Source: CAWEHU01 sp963808965
Lineage (GTDB): Bacteria; Pseudomonadota; Alphaproteobacteria; Acetobacterales; Acetobacteraceae
Direction of reading: 5' to 3'
Length of the DNA: 64,000 nt
Assembly (NCBI GenBank): GCA_963808965.1
Contig: CAWEHU010000027.1
Span: forward strand, 62,001 to 126,000
Shown here: one piece after another, positions 9,271 through 18,833 of the stretch
Position numbering within the stretch: position 1 is the stretch's first letter
Layout of the letters: each line of letters opens with the position of its first letter
The notes under the pieces: generated by a model
Database searches by the model: none
Seen by the model: the letters and a program-made list of their open reading frames with translations, nothing else
What the model was told of the DNA's origin: nothing
Translations under genes and position numbers: made by a program

Positions 9271-10488
9271 ATGCATGCTTTCCACGAACACTGCCGCCGC
9301 GCGCTGGAAGACATTCGCCACCAGGGCCGCTATCGCAGCTTCACGGCTCTCGAGAAACAGGCGGAACGCTTTCCGGTCTATCGGCGGTCCGACGGGACCG
9401 AGGTGCTCGTCTGGTCCTCGAACGACTATCTGGCCATGGGCGTCAGTCCCGTGGTCATGGAGGCGGCCGCGAACGCGGTACATGCAATGGGCGCCGGTGC
9501 CGGCGGGACCCGTAACATCAGCGGCACCAGCCCGCTGCACGAAGCGCTGGAGGCGGAACTCGCCGCCCTCCATGGCAAGCAGGCCGCGCTCCTGTTCACG
9601 TCCGGGTTCGTCTCCAACCAAGCCGCGCTCTCCACGATCCTGAACAGCACGCCGAACGGGCCGGACGTGCGGTGGATCGTGTTCTCGGATGAGAAGAATC
9701 ACGCCTCGATGATCGCCGGCATGAAGGGGTCGACGGCCACGTGCCGGATCTTCCGTCATAACGATCCGGCGCATCTCGAGACATTGTTGCGGGAGGCGCC
9801 CGAGGATGTCCCGAAACTGGTCGCCTTCGAGTCCGTCTATTCGATGGACGCTGACATCGCTCCCATCGGCGCGCTTTGCGAGGTGGCGGCGCGCTATGGG
9901 GCAATGACCTATCTCGATGAGGTGCACGCGGTCGGGTTGTATGGCCCCTCGGGCGGCGGGGTTTCCGAGCGGGACGGCGTGGCGCATCTGGTCGACATCA
10001 TCGAAGGCACGCTCGCCAAGGGTTTTGGCTGTCACGGGGGTTATGTCGCGGGCGACGCCGAGGTGGTCGACTATATCCGGTCCGTGGCGCCCGGCTTCAT
10101 TTTCACGACCTCGCTTCCGCCCCCGACTTTGGCCGGCGCGCTCGCGAGCGTGCGGCACCTCCGCCGCGATCAGGCGCGCCGCGACAGCCTGTTCGAGCGC
10201 TCGGACGCGCTCAAGCGCCGTTTCGCGGCGGCCGGGCTGCCACTCATGCCGTCAAACAGCCACATCGTCCCGCTCCTCATCGGCGACGCCAAGCGCTGCC
10301 GCGAGGTGAGCCGGCGGTTGCTGGAGGAATTCGGCATGTACGCGACGCCGATCAACTATCCGACCGTCCCGCGCGGATCGGAGCGGCTGCGGTTCACGCC
10401 CGGCCCGTTCCACACCGACGCCATGATGGACCGCCTGATCGCCGCTCTCCTGGCCATCCTGCTTCCGTCAGAGCGACAGGCGGCTTGA
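9271..10488 (+). CDS. hemA: 5-aminolevulinate synthase
   Basis: PLP enzyme that condenses glycine with succinyl-CoA to 5-aminolevulinate, the C4 entry to heme and a hallmark of alphaproteobacteria. The protein has 405 residues. Diagnostic stretches are LVWSSNDYLAMG, GAGAGGTRNISGTSPLHEALEAELA, the cofactor aspartate in TYLDEVHAVGLYG, and the PLP lysine in EGTLAKGFGCHGGYVAG. The C-terminus NYPTVPRGSERLRFTPGP is typical. ATG 9271 is preceded by GGAGG; ATG 9256 is an alternative. The related alpha-oxoamine synthases are less likely given these motifs. The stop overlaps the likely start of the methyltransferase gene. Confidence 0.93.
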   Translation: MHAFHEHCRRALEDIRHQGRYRSFTALEKQAERFPVYRRSDGTEVLVWSSNDYLAMGVSPVVMEAAANAVHAMGAGAGGTRNISGTSPLHEALEAELAALHGKQAALLFTSGFVSNQAALSTILNSTPNGPDVRWIVFSDEKNHASMIAGMKGSTATCRIFRHNDPAHLETLLREAPEDVPKLVAFESVYSMDADIAPIGALCEVAARYGAMTYLDEVHAVGLYGPSGGGVSERDGVAHLVDIIEGTLAKGFGCHGGYVAGDAEVVDYIRSVAPGFIFTTSLPPPTLAGALASVRHLRRDQARRDSLFERSDALKRRFAAAGLPLMPSNSHIVPLLIGDAKRCREVSRRLLEEFGMYATPINYPTVPRGSERLRFTPGPFHTDAMMDRLIAALLAILLPSERQAA

Positions 10489-11706
10489 TCGCCGGTACCG
10501 CGATCGTTCCGCGGCACGCATTGGAAAGGCCGCTTCTGAGGCTGAAACAGGGCGAAGGCCGGCGGTTGCGCGCGGGTTCGCCCTGGGCGTTCAGCAACGA
10601 GATCGCGATGCGGCCAGAGCACAGGCAAATCCCGCCCGGCAGCCTCGTGCGTCTCGAAGGCGACGATGGCTGGCGTTTCGGCACCTTCATGTTCAACCCA
10701 CACAGCCTCATCGCCGCGCGTCGAACTCGACCGCGATCCATCGGCGTCGATCGGCATGGACTGGATGCGCGCGCGCCTGCAGGACGCGATCGCGCTTAGG
10801 ATGCGAGTCTGCGACACGCCGTTTCACCGGCTCGTGCATGCCGAGGCGGACCGTCTCCCCGGCCTGGTGATCGACCGCTTCGATGACGTCGCGGTGTTGC
10901 AGGCGAATGCCGCCGGCATGGATCTGCTTGCGCCGCTGCTCGTCGAGGCGCTCACATCGCTGCTTCCGCTCCGCGCGGTCGTCGCGCGAAACAACTCGCC
11001 CTCGCGCCGGCATGAAGGGCTTACCGAGGAGGCCGCGCGTCTGCTGTACGGGACGAGCGCCGAGGCGGCCGTCATCGAAGGCGAGGTGCGGTTTCCGGTC
11101 GACCTTCTATCCGGGCAGAAGACCGGCTGGTTCTTCGACCAGCGCCCGAACCGTGATCGCGTCGCCCGGCTGGCATCGGGTGCGCGCGTGCTGGACGTGT
11201 TCTGTCACACTGGCGCTTTCGGCCTCCGCTGCGCGGCGTCGGGCGCCTCTGCGGTCGCTCTGGTCGATTCCAGCGCCGCGGCGCTCGACCGTGCAAGGCA
11301 AGTCGCCGCCCTGAACGGGCTCGCCGACAAGGTCACGACGACCCGCGAAGACGGGTTCGACGCCATGAGCCGACTGCAGGACGCCGGAGAACGCTTCGAC
11401 ATCGTCGTTTGCGATCCGCCCGCATTCGCGAAATCGCGCAAGGATGCGGATTCCGGCTTGCGCGCCTATGGCCGCATGGCGCGTCTCGCGGCTCAACTCG
11501 TGACCCCTGGCGGGTTCCTGTTCGTCGCCTCGTGCAGTCACCATGCGCCGCTCGCGAACTGGACGGCCCAGATCGCCGCCGGTCTGCTGAAGGCCCGGCG
11601 CGAGGGCCGCGTCCTGGTCACGAGCGGCGCTGGCGCGGACCATCCCGTCCATCCGCATCTACCGGAAACCGCCTATCTGAAAGCACAGCTTTTGCAGCTC
11701 TTCTGA
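10485..11706 (+). CDS. Class I SAM-dependent 23S rRNA cytosine methyltransferase, RlmI type (one frame break)
   Basis: A PUA-like N-terminal domain (ERPLLRLKQGEGRRLRAGSPWAFSNEI) is followed by an RFM-type methyltransferase domain. DLLSGQKTGWFFDQRPNR, the SAM-binding VLDVFCHTGAFGL, and CDPPAFAKSRKD identify the RlmI/RlmK group, which modifies 23S rRNA cytosines. The frame shifts by one base near 10720, inside NPHSLIAAR; the total of about 406 residues then fits the family. Translation probably starts at TTG 10485, which overlaps the hemA stop, suggesting coupling. Confidence 0.85.
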
Positions 11707-11831
11707 GCTGCCGAGAGCCGAAGTTGACGCCACTTTGACGTGCATTCGGCGGCTACGGCCGATAGTATCACGGTCGCAAAACGGAGCTGCTTCGAGGCAG
11801 CCCGGGCTTTCCCAATCGGCAGCTTACAGGA

Positions 11832-13047
11832 ATGATGATGGCCTCGCTGAAAGCATCGAACTCGTGCGCCCGAAAAGCCGTTTGTTGCGCTCGTCCTGCA
11901 AGGGGGTGGCGCGCTCGGCGCTTATCACGTCGGCGCCTACGAGGCGCTGCAAGAGGCCGGCTACGCGCCGGACTGGGTGGCCGGCATCTCCATCGGCGCG
12001 TTCAATTCCGCGGTGATAGCCGGCAATCCGCTGGAGCGCCGGCTGGACCGCCTCACCGAACTCTGGGATCTGATCTCTCGACCGGATGACTGGACGACTT
12101 GGCTGCACCAATTTCGGCCGGATTGGTCCAATACGTTCAGTTACTGGGAAGCGATCGCCTTCGGCCAGCCGCACTTCTTTACGCCTCGGCACATCAATCC
12201 GTATTTCGCCCCGCCCGGCACGCCGGAAGCGACGAGCTGGTACGACACCTCGCCGATGCGCGCGACGCTCGAGCGGGTTACCGATTTCACTCTGATCAAC
12301 ACCGCCGCGACCCAAATCAGCCTCGGCGCGACCGACGTCGAGACCGGCGATATCGTGTATTTCGACAACAAGGATCGCGCGACAGAGATCACGCCCGACC
12401 ACGTGATGGCCAGCGGTTCGCTCCCCCCCGGCTTTCCGGCTGTGAAGGTGGGCGACAAACTCTACTGGGACGGAGGCTGTGTTTCCAACACCCCGCTCAA
12501 TGCGATTCTACAGGATCAGCCGAAGGGGCACAGCATCGTCTTTATGATCGATCTGTGGAACCAGGTGGGCCAGGCACCCCAAACGATCGACGAGGTCGCT
12601 CTGCGGCAGAAGCAGATCCAATATTCCAGCCGGACCGAGCACGATATCGAAACAGTCGCCGCCAAGGTGGATCTCCGGCATTCGCTCGCTGCGCTGAATC
12701 GAGCCGATGCGGGAGGAGGGAAGGCCGCCTCCGGAGCCGATGTCACGACAGCGTCCGCGGACCGGATGGATATCGTTCACATCATCTATCAGCCGGAAAG
12801 CGCGGAAGAGATGTCGGGGAGTGACGCCGAGTTTTCCAGGCTGTCCATCCGCGCTCGGCGTGAGGCCGGGTATCGCGATCTGACGAAGGCGCTCGAAGAC
12901 GCGCCGTGGCACAAAACCGCGAAGCCGCCGCAATTGGGCGCCGTGGTCCACTGCATGAAGGGTGACACGATCACGTCGCGAGTGGGTTCAGCCGTCGCCC
13001 ATCGCCGCCTCTCCGGTCGCGTTCCGGTCGGAGCGGCCGCGGAATAG
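11832..13047 (+). CDS. Patatin-like phospholipase with DUF3734 tail (one frame break)
   Basis: Serine acyl hydrolase of the patatin family. The oxyanion motif LQGGGALGAYHVGAYEAL is at 11900-11950, the nucleophile elbow GISIGAF at 11980, and the catalytic Asp motif in YWDGGCVSNTPL. The later segment DEVALRQKQIQYSSRTEHD matches the DUF3734 extension found in one bacterial subgroup. The patatin frame has no usable start before the oxyanion motif: its last stop is at 11848-11850. An ATG triplet at 11832 preceded by ACAGGA lies in the neighbouring frame. One extra base between 11850 and 11880 would restore a gene of about 405 residues. Confidence 0.88.
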
Positions 13048-13170
13048 CCGAACCCCCTAATCCGGCGACGATGGGTCAGCCCGCGACTGCCGTCCTGCTT
13101 CGTTCATGCCTGACCGATTCCGGCGTATCCTGCGTCGCGATGCGCGAAGAGCGAAGAACAGGACGGTTTC

Positions 13171-14043
13171 ATGATCACCTTGCGGGCGGGCTCCTCTTGC
13201 TTGTTGCTGGCTCCCGAAACCGGTGGGGCTATCGCGGGATGGACCAGCGGCGGCGTCCCGGTGCTGCGTCCTCCGGTCGGTAAGCCGGTCGTCGGCCCGC
13301 CCTCGCGCGGCCTCTCCGCCTTTCCTCTCGTTCCCTACTCGAACAGGATCGGCTACGCCCGCTTCAGCTTCGGCGGCCAGAATTTCGAGCTGGACCGTAA
13401 TTTCGGTGACGAGCCGCATGCAATTCACGGCGCCGGATGGTCCAGTTCGTGGCGAGTGGTCGAGGCGACGGAAACGGCGGCCACGATCGCTCTCGCGCAT
13501 GACCCGGCGGGCCCGGCCGCACGTAAATGGCCGTTCGCTTTCTTGGCCGAGCAGCATGTGACGCTATCGCCGGACGCATTGCGGATCGCGTTCGTCCTGC
13601 GCAACACGGATAGCCGGCCCGCGCCGGCCGGTCTTGGGCTGCATCCCTATTTTCCTCGCAGCGGGGACCAGAAGCTGTTCTTCGCCGCCGCTTCCGTTTG
13701 GACCAATGCGCCGGACCACCTGCCGGAGAATCACGTCTCGGTGCCCCCCGAGTGGGACCATAAGGAGGGCCGGCCGGTCGGCTCCGTCGCCTTGGACAAC
13801 TGCTTCGCAGGCTGGGATGGCCGCGCCGAGATCCGGTCCACGGACCGTGTTATCGCGATCGAGGCGAGCGACCTGTTCCGTCACTTGGTCGTCTACACGC
13901 CGCAGAATCGCGACTACTTCGCGGTCGAGCCGGTGAGCCATCTCAACGATGCGATCCACCGGATGGAAGTCCCCGGCCAAGGCTTCCGCATCCTCGAACC
14001 AGGCGAAAGCCTCGAAGGGGAGATCGCGTTCCGGCTCGCTTAA
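13171..14043 (+). CDS. Aldose 1-epimerase / mutarotase family protein
   Basis: Interconverts anomers of an aldose or sugar phosphate. The 290-residue beta-sandwich protein has the active-site histidine in GLGLHPYFP at about residue 153 and the general-base glutamate in YFAVEPVSHLNDA near residue 252. FPLVPYSNRIGYARFSFGG is the typical sugar-binding arginine segment. ATG 13171 has AGGACGG just upstream. It stands alone between the patatin and DedA genes; the debranching enzyme gene starts about 970 bases after its stop. The exact sugar is unknown. Confidence 0.88.
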   Translation: MITLRAGSSCLLLAPETGGAIAGWTSGGVPVLRPPVGKPVVGPPSRGLSAFPLVPYSNRIGYARFSFGGQNFELDRNFGDEPHAIHGAGWSSSWRVVEATETAATIALAHDPAGPAARKWPFAFLAEQHVTLSPDALRIAFVLRNTDSRPAPAGLGLHPYFPRSGDQKLFFAAASVWTNAPDHLPENHVSVPPEWDHKEGRPVGSVALDNCFAGWDGRAEIRSTDRVIAIEASDLFRHLVVYTPQNRDYFAVEPVSHLNDAIHRMEVPGQGFRILEPGESLEGEIAFRLA

Positions 14044-14176
14044 GCGGCGCCCGCCCCGGATCACCCGATCGCAGCGGATTCGGGTTTCCCCGAGGGCAAC
14101 GTTGTGTTACTATCCCCGTCTCGATTACAGATAACAATCTACGAAACGGATTCGGAAGGAGCTTACGTCTCTCGCT

Positions 14177-14833
14177 ATGTGGTCTTGGGTCTCCGACGTG
14201 GCCGATCTCGTTGCGCAGAATCCGGCGCTGGCGACGGGAATCGCCTTCTTGGCAGCCATCATCGAGGCTGTCGCGGTCCTCGAAATCCTGATCCCGGGCA
14301 CGCCCATACTGATGGCCGTCGCCGGGGCGGCTGCGATCGCGGGCTTGCCGATGACGCCGATCCTCGTGGTTTCAATTCTCGGCGCCGTTATTGGCGACGG
14401 CATCTCTTTTTGGCTCGGTCATCGCTTCAGCGGCCGGCTACGTTCTACTTGGCCATTCGCCCAACGCCCGGGCCTCATTCAGTCCGCGGAGCAGTTCTTC
14501 AAGCGCTACGGCACGATGAGCGTGGCGCTCTGCCGCTTCGTTCCGGTGCTGCGATCCACCGTGCCGCTCGTGGCGGGTATGGCTGGGATGGCCCGGCCGA
14601 AATTCCTGCTCGCGAACATCTGTTCGGCGCTGGTTTGGGCGCCGGCGCATGTCTTGCCAGCCCAGTTCGCCGGGCTCTCGATCGAGCGCCTGCACGAGGG
14701 CGATTGGCAGACGGCCGCTTGGTTAGGCGCGGCGGTGCTGACCGCTGCCGCAGCGGCGTTGGCGCTACACCGATTCGGTCCGGCCGGTATCCCAGTCTTG
14801 CGGCTGATCTGGCCAAAAAGCGTGTCCAGATAG
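14177..14833 (+). CDS. DedA/SNARE-associated family membrane protein
   Basis: A 218-residue membrane protein with the DedA signature: AIIEAVAVLEILIPGTPILM near the N-terminus, GAVIGDGISFWLGHRFSG, and the arginine-bearing FFKRYGTMSVALCRFVPVLRSTVPLVAGMAGM. The family is linked to lipid-carrier recycling and membrane homeostasis. AAGGAG lies about 14 bases before the ATG, a long spacing. It is a single gene between the mutarotase and the glucosidase. Confidence 0.87.
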   Translation: MWSWVSDVADLVAQNPALATGIAFLAAIIEAVAVLEILIPGTPILMAVAGAAAIAGLPMTPILVVSILGAVIGDGISFWLGHRFSGRLRSTWPFAQRPGLIQSAEQFFKRYGTMSVALCRFVPVLRSTVPLVAGMAGMARPKFLLANICSALVWAPAHVLPAQFAGLSIERLHEGDWQTAAWLGAAVLTAAAAALALHRFGPAGIPVLRLIWPKSVSR

Positions 14834-14938
14834 CTCCTGAGACGAACCTAGCTGGACTTTAGGGCCTCTCGTATTCAATCTGTGGTTGATTTTGGTTTGG
14901 TGTTGCCGTATTCATACCTTCGTGAGCACGTAATTCAC

Positions 14939-14966
14939 TAGAGCCTCTGGGCATAGAGCCTCTGGG
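14939..14966. repeat. Two tandem copies of a 15-base unit
   Basis: The 13-mer TAGAGCCTCTGGG occurs at 14939-14951 and again at 14954-14966, just before the debranching enzyme gene and within a locally AT-richer 100-base stretch. This could be a chance duplication or part of a promoter region. Confidence 0.6.
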
Positions 14967-15017
14967 GATCGGTGAGGGCGCCGGCTCCAAGCGGAGTGGA
15001 TTGTCGGAGGACCGCCC

Positions 15018-17211
15018 ATGAACGTTCTCGTCTCCCCGATGCTCGGGGCGGTTGAAGCGGTCTCAGAGCCGTTTCTTCAGGCACCGGAGGACGCGCCTCC
15101 GCCACAGGAGCGCCGGTACCGGATCCTGAAGAGCGACGATACCTTCGGCCTGTTCGATTATGCGGGTCACATACTGCCCGCCGCCGGCGCGAGCGAGGGG
15201 CTTTATCATAGCGACACACGCCATCTCTCGCGGCTCGATCTGCTGCTCGGCGGCGCCCGGCCCGTCCTGCTGAGCTCGGCGCTCAGCGACGACAACCTCA
15301 TGCTTACCTCCGACCTGTCCAACAGTTCGACGGCGGACTTGGCCGAAGCGCTGGACCACGGGGTGATCCACATCCAGCGTTCCCGCTTCCTTTGGGATGG
15401 CGTGTCTCACGAACGGCTGCTCGTCCGCAATTTCTCGACTGATCACCAGCGGCTATCGCTCGAACTCCGGTTCGAAGCCGACTTTGCCGACCTGTTTGAG
15501 GTCCGCGGGATGCTCCGTCCTCGCCGCGGGGAACGCAGGCCGGCCGCCATCTCCGACGACGCTGTCATCCTTTCCTATGGCGGCCTGGACGGCGAAGTGC
15601 GTGCGACGTCGTTGCGTTTCGATCCGGCGCCCACAGGTACTCACCGCGGGCCGGGCCAAGTTCGAGTTGGATTTGGCGCCGCACGGCCGAGCGACCGTAT
15701 TTCTCGAGATCGCGTGCAGCGCCGGTCGCATCGGCACCCGACCTCCGCGCGACACCTTTTTCAGCGCCATGCTTCGGGCCAAGCGCGCCCTGCGCGCAGG
15801 TGCGGCACGCACCGCCAGCATTTCGTCCCGCAACGAATTGTTCAATGAGGCGGCTCGCCGGTCGGCGTGCGATCTCGGCATGCTCGTCACCGAGAAGCCG
15901 ACCGGCCCGTATCCCTATGCCGGTATTCCCTGGTTCAGCACCGCCTTCGGCCGCGACGCCCTCATTACCGCTCTGCTGACCCTGTGGCTCAACCCGGCGC
16001 TTGCCCGCGGGGTGCTCGGCTATCTCGCCCAGGAACAGGCGACAGAAATGGACCCGGCCTCGGATGCCGAGCCGGGCAAAATCCTGCACGAGATGCGCGG
16101 CGGCGAGATGGCGGCTCTCGGCGAAGTGCCGTTCCGGCGCTATTACGGCAGCGTCGATGCGACCCCGTTATTCGTCATGCTCGCGGGCGCCTATCTGGAG
16201 CGCACGGGCGACGTCGCGTTTGTCCGTCAGCTCTGGCCGAATGTCGAGGCGGCGCTGGCATGGATGGACCGGCGCGCCAACTCGGACGGGTTCATCGCGT
16301 ATCACCGCATGACGGAGTCGGGACTGGCCAATCAAGGCTGGAAGGATAGCGGCGATTCCATCTCCCACGCCGACGGCACCTTGGCCTGCGGACCGATCGC
16401 ACTTTGCGAGGTCCAGGGCTACGTCTATGCCGCACGCCGGGCGGGTGCCGCCATCGCGCGCCGCCTCGAACTCGAGAACCGAGCGGCTACGCTCGACCGG
16501 CAGGCGGAGCGGCTGCGCCACGCCTTCGAGGCCCGGTTCTGGTGCCCACGACTGGGCACTTATGCGCTCGCCTTGGACGGCGAGGGCAGGCCATGCGAGG
16601 TCCGCTCCTCCAATGCCGGGCATCTGCTCATGACCGGCATCGTCTCGCCCGATCGCGGGGTGGCCCTGGCCCGGGGCCTCATGGCGCCACGCTTCTTCAC
16701 CGGCTGGGGCATCCGCACTCTGGCGGCTGACGAGGCGCGGTACAATCCGATGTCCTACCATAACGGTTCGGTTTGGCCGCACGACAACGCGCTGATCGCG
16801 ATGGGCATGGCCCGGCACGGGTTACGGGCGGAGACCGCGCGTCTCTTCGAGGGAATGCACGAGGCATCGCTCGCGATCGATCTGCGGCGATTGCCGGAGC
16901 TGTTCTGCGGTTTCAACCGCCGTCGCGGCCAGGCGCCGACCTCATATCCCGTGGCCTGCTCGCCGCAGGCCTGGTCGGCGGCCGCGTTGCCGGCGTTTGT
17001 GCAAGCCTGCCTGGGACTCGGTTTTGACCCCGCGGCGCGGGTCGTACGGTTCGACCGTCCAACTCTGCCGAGCTTTCTCGATCGATTGACGCTACGCAAT
17101 CTCGTCGTGGGTGATGCGCGGGTCAGTGTCCAGCTCCGTCGCAAGCGCGACGAAATCTCCGTCGTGGTAGTCGAGCGCCACGGCGACGTTCAGGTCACGA
17201 GCTCGGCCTGA
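15018..17211 (+). CDS. Amylo-alpha-1,6-glucosidase / glycogen debranching family (one frame break)
   Basis: Predicted (alpha/alpha)6-barrel glycoside hydrolase acting on glycogen or other alpha-glucans. The N-terminal beta domain is LKSDDTFGLFDYAG, YHSDTRHLSRLDLLLGG and FLWDGVSHERLLVRNFS. The catalytic domain includes GIPWFSTAFGRDALITALLTLW, NQGWKDSGDSISHADG and YNPMSYHNGSVWPHDNALIAMG. These motifs are typical of the family annotated as amylo-alpha-1,6-glucosidase, about 730 residues. The frame changes once near 15640 (FDPAPTG to AGRAKFELDLAPHG), consistent with one extra base. Confidence 0.88.
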
Positions 17212-17237
17212 GCGAGTGCCTCGGCCATCCCCTGTTC

Positions 17238-17342
17238 GTTCCCGCGAAAGCGGGAACCCAGGCCCGTAAAAGCAGGAACGCCGTCCCGCCATACAATGTC
17301 AGCCTTTCTTTTGGGAGACCTGGCTCCCCGCCTTCGCGGGGA
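17238..17342. repeat. Paired REP-like palindromes in opposite orientation (REPIN-like)
   Basis: 17238-17257 is a perfect hairpin, GTTCCCGC-GAAA-GCGGGAAC, followed by CCAGG. 17325-17342 is TCCCCGC-CTTC-GCGGGGA, preceded by the inverse CCTGG. The two units face each other across about 67 bases. They fill the gap between the convergent glucosidase and prpF genes. This palindrome type is common between genes of alpha- and betaproteobacteria. It may also act as a bidirectional transcription stop. Confidence 0.8.
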
Positions 17343-17472
17343 TGAGCGGAATTTTGCGTCATGTGTTTCCAGTTGGCCTAAAGAAGTTCTTGCCACGACT
17401 GGATCAAACCGACGGTGTCGGCGCGCCCCAGGCGTGCTGGCCGAACTTGAGCTCCTGCCCCCGAGCTGCTGC

Positions 17473-18618
17473 CTACCGACCGGGCACCCAGACCCTTCCA
17501 TCGAATAGGCGACGCGCCGTTCGGTAGAACGACCCGGCTCGCGCGATCCACGCGCCGCCCTCTTGGATGACATCGGCGTCCACGGTGAGCACGCCGGACG
17601 GCATACCCAGCCGCAGCACCCCGTCCTCCGCCGAGGGTGAAAGGGCCTCCGACACCACCGTGCCCTCGATCCGTGCGGCCACCGCGGTGCATAGGGAGAT
17701 GGTGAGCGGCAGAGCGCGGTGTGGCTGGCCATTCGAGATGACGCGCGCGACCAGGTCGATGTCGCCGCCCCGAACGGTGTGGCCCGAGAGGGTCGGGCTG
17801 TCGGCGGGCGGGCTGACGAAGCAGACGAATGGCACCATGGTGATGCCCCGCGCCGCTTCGATGTCGGGCGCGATGCCCATGCGAACGGAGGCCCGCAGGC
17901 GGATCGCGTCGAGCAGCGCCAGCATGTCCGGCCGTGCCTCCAGTTGCTCGGGCAGTTCGTGCCCGGTCAGGCCTAGGTCTCGCGCCCGCACGAACACGGC
18001 GGCGTTCGCCGCGTCCACCAGCGACGCCTCGACCGTGCCCAGCCCAGGGACGTCCAGCCGGTCCAGCGCCTGGCCGCTCGGCAGCAGCTTGCCGGTCGAG
18101 GCGCCGCCGGGCTGCACGAAGTCAAGCCGGATGGGCGCGCCGGTCCCGCTCACGCCGGGGATAGCGAGGTCGCCGTCATAGCGCGCCTTCCCGTCTTCCA
18201 ACGGAAAGGTGCCGTGGATGATCTTGCGTGTGTTGGTGTTGAAGATTCGCACCGTGGCCGAGTCGCCGTTGGTCCGGACCAGCCCTTCGTCCACCGCGAA
18301 CGGGCCGACAGCCGAACTCATGTTACCGCAATTACCCTTGTAATCGACCCGCGCCTCCCGGATCAGCACCTGCGCAAAGGTGTAATCGACATCTGCGTCG
18401 TCTTGCTCCGAGGGTGCGATGACGCAAACCTTGGACAGCGAGGACACGCCGCCGCCCATGCCGTCGAGCTGCCGGCCGTAAGGGTCGGGTGTTCCCATCG
18501 CGGCGGTAAGCAACGGCGCCCAATCCTTTCGATCGCGGGGCAGGTCGCGGGCGTGCAGCATCAGCGCCTTGCTAGTGCCGCCACGCATGAAGACGGCTGG
18601 GATGGCTTGCTGGATCAT
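17473..18618 (-). CDS. prpF: PrpF-family isomerase
   Basis: A 381-residue protein of the PrpF fold (diaminopimelate-epimerase-like), known from aconitate/methylaconitate isomerases and oxalomesaconate tautomerases. It starts IQQAIPAVFMRGGTSKALML, with the family's RGGTSK motif, then DGMGGGVSSLSKVCVI and DYKGNCGNMSSAVGPFAVDEG with the conserved cysteine region. GGGGAGA lies before ATG 18618. It is the last gene of a minus operon after the EamA transporter and the PbfA-like enzyme. No aconitase or methylcitrate gene is nearby, so its substrate is unclear and may differ from the classical ones. Confidence 0.88.
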   Translation of the reverse strand: MIQQAIPAVFMRGGTSKALMLHARDLPRDRKDWAPLLTAAMGTPDPYGRQLDGMGGGVSSLSKVCVIAPSEQDDADVDYTFAQVLIREARVDYKGNCGNMSSAVGPFAVDEGLVRTNGDSATVRIFNTNTRKIIHGTFPLEDGKARYDGDLAIPGVSGTGAPIRLDFVQPGGASTGKLLPSGQALDRLDVPGLGTVEASLVDAANAAVFVRARDLGLTGHELPEQLEARPDMLALLDAIRLRASVRMGIAPDIEAARGITMVPFVCFVSPPADSPTLSGHTVRGGDIDLVARVISNGQPHRALPLTISLCTAVAARIEGTVVSEALSPSAEDGVLRLGMPSGVLTVDADVIQEGGAWIARAGSFYRTARRLFDGRVWVPGR

Positions 18619-18833
18619 GTCGGTCTCCCCTGTCCGTTTGTTCGTTCCGTGCAGCGACAGAACATTGCCGCGCCTGATGGGAACCGCGGGCGTTGCGGCA
18701 CGGCGGAGGCAATGCGAAAGCTCGGCATCGACATTGCGGTTCGAGCATCTGGCTGTAGACGACAGCGCTGCGATGGCAAATGGCCAGCCATCATGGGCGC
18801 ATGCCCTGCGCACGGGGTACATCCCGTAACGCG

